Source of the DNA: Bacteroidaceae bacterium
GTDB lineage: Bacteria; Bacteroidota; Bacteroidia; Bacteroidales; Bacteroidaceae
DNA: 7,398 nucleotides
Reading direction: 5' to 3'
Assembly: GCA_017961965.1 (NCBI GenBank)
Contig: JAGCWG010000386.1
Coordinates: 1-7,398, forward strand
Made by a program: the position numbers and the translations under genes. The notes beneath the pieces are model-generated. The model saw only the letters and a list, made by a program, of their open reading frames with translations. It was not told the origin of the DNA and did not search any database. Below, one piece after another: positions 5,901-7,398 of the stretch. Within the stretch, counting starts at the first letter, position 1. The number at the start of each line of letters is the position of its first letter.

Positions 5901-7031
5901 TTAGTGTTCATGATTATGCGCTTCTGGCACGGAACCACTTGCACCAGCAAGTTTTACCTGATACACGCCAGCTGTCACCACCTTATCGCCTACCTTTAGT
6001 CCCTTGACAATTTCCACACGCTCGCCATTTGAGCCACCAACAGACACTTCCCTTTTCTCATACTCATCCGGATGATCTGCCTGAACATATACAAAGAACA
6101 ATCCCTGTTCCTCAGTAACAGATGAAGCAGGAACGGAAATCACGTTCTTTCGAGGACTCATGAGGAGCCATACATCGGCAAATGCCCCCGGCACAAGATG
6201 ACCGTCATTCTCAAACTCAAACGTCACGGGAATGTAAGCCGAGCCTGAAGAAGCCACCCTTCCTACAGAGACAAGATGTCCATTGAGCTTGCTCACACGA
6301 TGCGTCTCTGTCTCGTATGCCATGACGAATACCGCATCCTGCACATCCTTAAGCTTGAGAAAATGTTTCTCGGGAGCCTCTGCCACAAGCTGAAGACGGC
6401 AATTCTTGTTCAGGGACAATATCTTTTCGCCAGCCTGTACATACTCACCAGGATTCACAAACACCTTACGGACAAATCCTGTAGCAGGTGCACATACAGA
6501 TGACCCAGCCGAAGAGCCTAAAGCCTTGTGGACAAGAGCTGCCTTCTCATAATCATTCTTTACCCTTTCATATTCCTTTCTTGATATGATTGTGTCCTTT
6601 ATCATACGGATTGCTCTCTCGTATGCAGCACGTGCCGTCTCGTAGTCAAGATTATCTTTAGCAACGTCATCGCCTCCTTTCATACCTTTGGCAGAAACGA
6701 TGGCCAAAGCCTCACCACCCTTAACCTCCATACCTTCGGTAAGATGGTCACGCACAAAGGAGATGATGCCACTACTACGAGCCACGACCGTCATCTCATC
6801 GCCGTGAGCCTCAACAACCTGACCACTCACACGAAGCGATGGTGCAAACTCATCAGTCCTGACTGTCTCAAGCGTAAGACCAGCATTCTCTGCCTGTTCT
6901 TTTGAAAAGAGAATTACACCCTCTTCGTGTTCCTCATGCTCCTCTACTTGTTTATTAGAAGTGCCACCACACGACATCATTATTGCCGCAGAAGCAATGG
7001 AGAACATTACAATTTGACTTTTATTTCCCAT
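5901..7031 (-). CDS. Periplasmic membrane-fusion lipoprotein of the metal efflux system (CzcB/CusB-like)
   Basis: This 376-residue adaptor joins the RND pump to the TolC-like channel. The signal peptide ends in a lipobox IMMS-C21, so the mature protein should be anchored by lipid with the sequence CGGTSNKQ. A run EEHEEHEE follows at 30-37, and the protein ends EAHNHEH, so both ends are His/Glu-rich and could bind divalent metal. Domain order follows the family: first barrel-sandwich half at about 80-115 (SSGIISFVRDHLTEGMEVKGG), short helical hairpin at about 123-172, second half at about 178-207 (APATGFVRKVFVNPGEYVQAG), β-barrel at about 212-290 and membrane-proximal domain at about 295-362 ending GLKVGDKVVTAGVYQVK. 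No CusF-like or C-terminal extra domain is present. It is first in the operon. Its promoter is at 7052-7080, leaving a very short 5' leader. The start ATG at 7029-7031 is followed by the only signal peptide in frame. Confidence 0.92.
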   Translation of the reverse strand: MGNKSQIVMFSIASAAIMMSCGGTSNKQVEEHEEHEEGVILFSKEQAENAGLTLETVRTDEFAPSLRVSGQVVEAHGDEMTVVARSSGIISFVRDHLTEGMEVKGGEALAIVSAKGMKGGDDVAKDNLDYETARAAYERAIRMIKDTIISRKEYERVKNDYEKAALVHKALGSSAGSSVCAPATGFVRKVFVNPGEYVQAGEKILSLNKNCRLQLVAEAPEKHFLKLKDVQDAVFVMAYETETHRVSKLNGHLVSVGRVASSGSAYIPVTFEFENDGHLVPGAFADVWLLMSPRKNVISVPASSVTEEQGLFFVYVQADHPDEYEKREVSVGGSNGERVEIVKGLKVGDKVVTAGVYQVKLAGASGSVPEAHNHEH

Positions 7032-7051
7032 ACTTTTTTACAATTTTGGGG

Positions 7052-7080
7052 CAAAGATACAAAAAGGCCAATGCAACCAA
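7052..7080 (-). promoter_or_regulatory. Promoter of the metal-efflux operon
   Basis: The minus strand reads TATCTTTG at 7059-7052, an exact TAnnTTTG -7 element. A TTG at 7080-7078 lies 18 nt upstream as a plausible -33 element. Transcription would start near 7047, about 16 nt before the ATG at 7031. The short leader contains the A-rich stretch AAAATTGTAAAAAAGT rather than a Shine-Dalgarno site. Confidence 0.65.
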
Positions 7081-7086
7081 GTTGCA
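7072..7086. promoter_or_regulatory. Operator-like 15-bp dyad overlapping the efflux promoter
   Basis: TGCAAC (7072-7077) and GTTGCA (7081-7086) are perfect inverted repeats separated by CAA. The dyad covers the -33 region of the efflux promoter, the position expected for a repressor site. The 7-1-7 geometry resembles boxes of Fur/Zur-type metal regulators, but the regulator is not in the window and the match is by geometry only. Confidence 0.45.
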
Positions 7087-7118
7087 AAAACACAAAAAAA
7101 CATAAAATCAATACTTAG

Positions 7119-7138
7119 TTAATCATACATTTAATCAT
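7119..7138. repeat. Short direct repeat TTAATCAT, two copies
   Basis: TTAATCAT occurs at 7119-7126 and 7131-7138, a 12-bp period in AT-rich DNA between the efflux promoter and the transposase gene. It may be chance in such a composition, or a trace of the insertion-sequence boundary. Confidence 0.35.
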
Positions 7139-7206
7139 TTAAAAATCAACAAGTTACATTAACATTATATAACTAATAAAATTTGGTCAAGTGCCTGATT
7201 TTTAGC

Positions 7207-7235
7207 AACTTAGTAGTCCCTTGCAATACTAAGTT
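7207..7235. repeat. 9-bp perfect inverted repeat directly before the transposase start
   Basis: AACTTAGTA (7207-7215) and TACTAAGTT (7227-7235) are exact reverse complements with an 11-nt loop, ending one base before the ATG at 7237. As RNA it would form a hairpin covering the ribosome-binding region. As DNA it could be a transposase or repressor site. A partial third copy, ACTTAGT, lies at 7113-7119. Confidence 0.7.
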
Positions 7236-7236
7236 T

Positions 7237-7398
7237 ATGAAAAAAATATCAGAAGCACTCGACCAATATACGGGCATATGCAAGGAGGCCATCGTGGACT
7301 CCGCTGCAAAGTTAAGCAAAAGTTTTGAGAAAGTCATCATCGAGGTACTACTTTTATATATGATTATACCTGGAAAGATAAATTTCACCCAGATGGGC
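7237..7398 (+). CDS. Transposase, N-terminal 54 residues (3' end outside window)
   Basis: ATG at 7237 opens a frame that stays open to the window edge. The visible part starts MKKISEALDQYTG and contains SKSFEKVIIEVLLLYMIIPG followed by KINFTQMG. This hydrophobic 'E-LLLYM-IPGKINF-Q-G' block is, to my memory, the hallmark N-terminus of DDE transposases common in Bacteroidales insertion sequences (IS4-like annotation). The DDE catalytic residues would lie further right and are not visible. The start is chosen because upstream sequence is non-coding and the inverted repeat ends immediately before it. It diverges from the efflux operon with about 205 bp between start codons. Confidence 0.72.
   Translation, partial: MKKISEALDQYTGICKEAIVDSAAKLSKSFEKVIIEVLLLYMIIPGKINFTQMG

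Larger units (their letters stand above)
7181..7398 (+). mobile_element. Left end of an insertion sequence (runs off window)
   Basis: The region is defined by the transposase start at 7237 and the non-coding leader before it. The exact outer end cannot be set, because the other terminal repeat and the target duplication lie outside the window. The boundary at 7181 is a guess; it could be anywhere from about 7100 to 7205. Confidence 0.45.

Noticed and set aside
7307..7314. TAACTTTG on the minus strand inside the transposase gene, a possible outward promoter toward the efflux operon
   Set aside because: The -7 match is exact but no TTG or TTTG lies at the right distance upstream, and chance matches are expected in AT-rich DNA.
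7173..7388. Leftward 71-codon open frame antisense to the transposase start
   Set aside because: It is the mirror of the transposase reading frame and inverted repeat, with no recognisable domain.

Overview
The window looks like chromosomal DNA of a Bacteroidales bacterium, probably in the Prevotella/Segatella/Bacteroides range. Three things point there: promoters of the TAnnTTTG type in front of two leftward transcription units, A-rich sequence rather than strong Shine-Dalgarno sites before genes, and protein sequences that read like Bacteroidales members of their families. No rRNA, tRNA or CRISPR array was seen.

Layout, left to right. (1) The C-terminal 101 codons of a rightward prephenate dehydrogenase (tyrA), ending in a terminator that overlaps its stop codon. 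(2) A short spacer with a 7-bp tandem repeat and a second, stronger hairpin terminator. (3) A rightward 107-aa predicted lipoprotein that reads as a small bacterial cystatin (QVVAG loop, LP loop, N-terminal Gly-Gly). (4) Converging with it, only 11 bp away, a leftward uracil/thymine-DNA-glycosylase superfamily gene. Its upstream side carries a good promoter, a leader of about 65 nt, an intrinsic terminator inside that leader, and a 29-codon reading frame that runs through the terminator and overlaps the gene's GTG start. (5) An AT-rich gap of about 170 bp with no gene. (6) A three-gene leftward operon, transcribed in the order membrane fusion lipoprotein, HME-RND pump, TolC-like outer-membrane channel. 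This is a complete tripartite CzcCBA/CusCBA-type metal efflux system. Its promoter lies at about 7052-7080 and overlaps a 15-bp dyad that may be an operator. (7) At the right edge, a rightward transposase N-terminus that runs off the window, preceded by a 9-bp perfect inverted repeat.

The efflux genes act together: the RND pump (inner membrane) is joined by the periplasmic adaptor to the TolC-like channel to export cations from the periplasm. No metal-sensing regulator lies in the window; the insertion sequence sits where an upstream neighbour would be. The substrate metal cannot be fixed from sequence. The His/Glu-rich ends of the adaptor and the lack of a methionine at one site suggest divalent cations rather than Cu/Ag, but this is weak.

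The most unusual items are the cystatin-like lipoprotein, the promoter-leader-terminator-sORF element in front of the glycosylase, and the operator-like dyad at the efflux promoter. I did not find evidence of a large undescribed multi-gene system.
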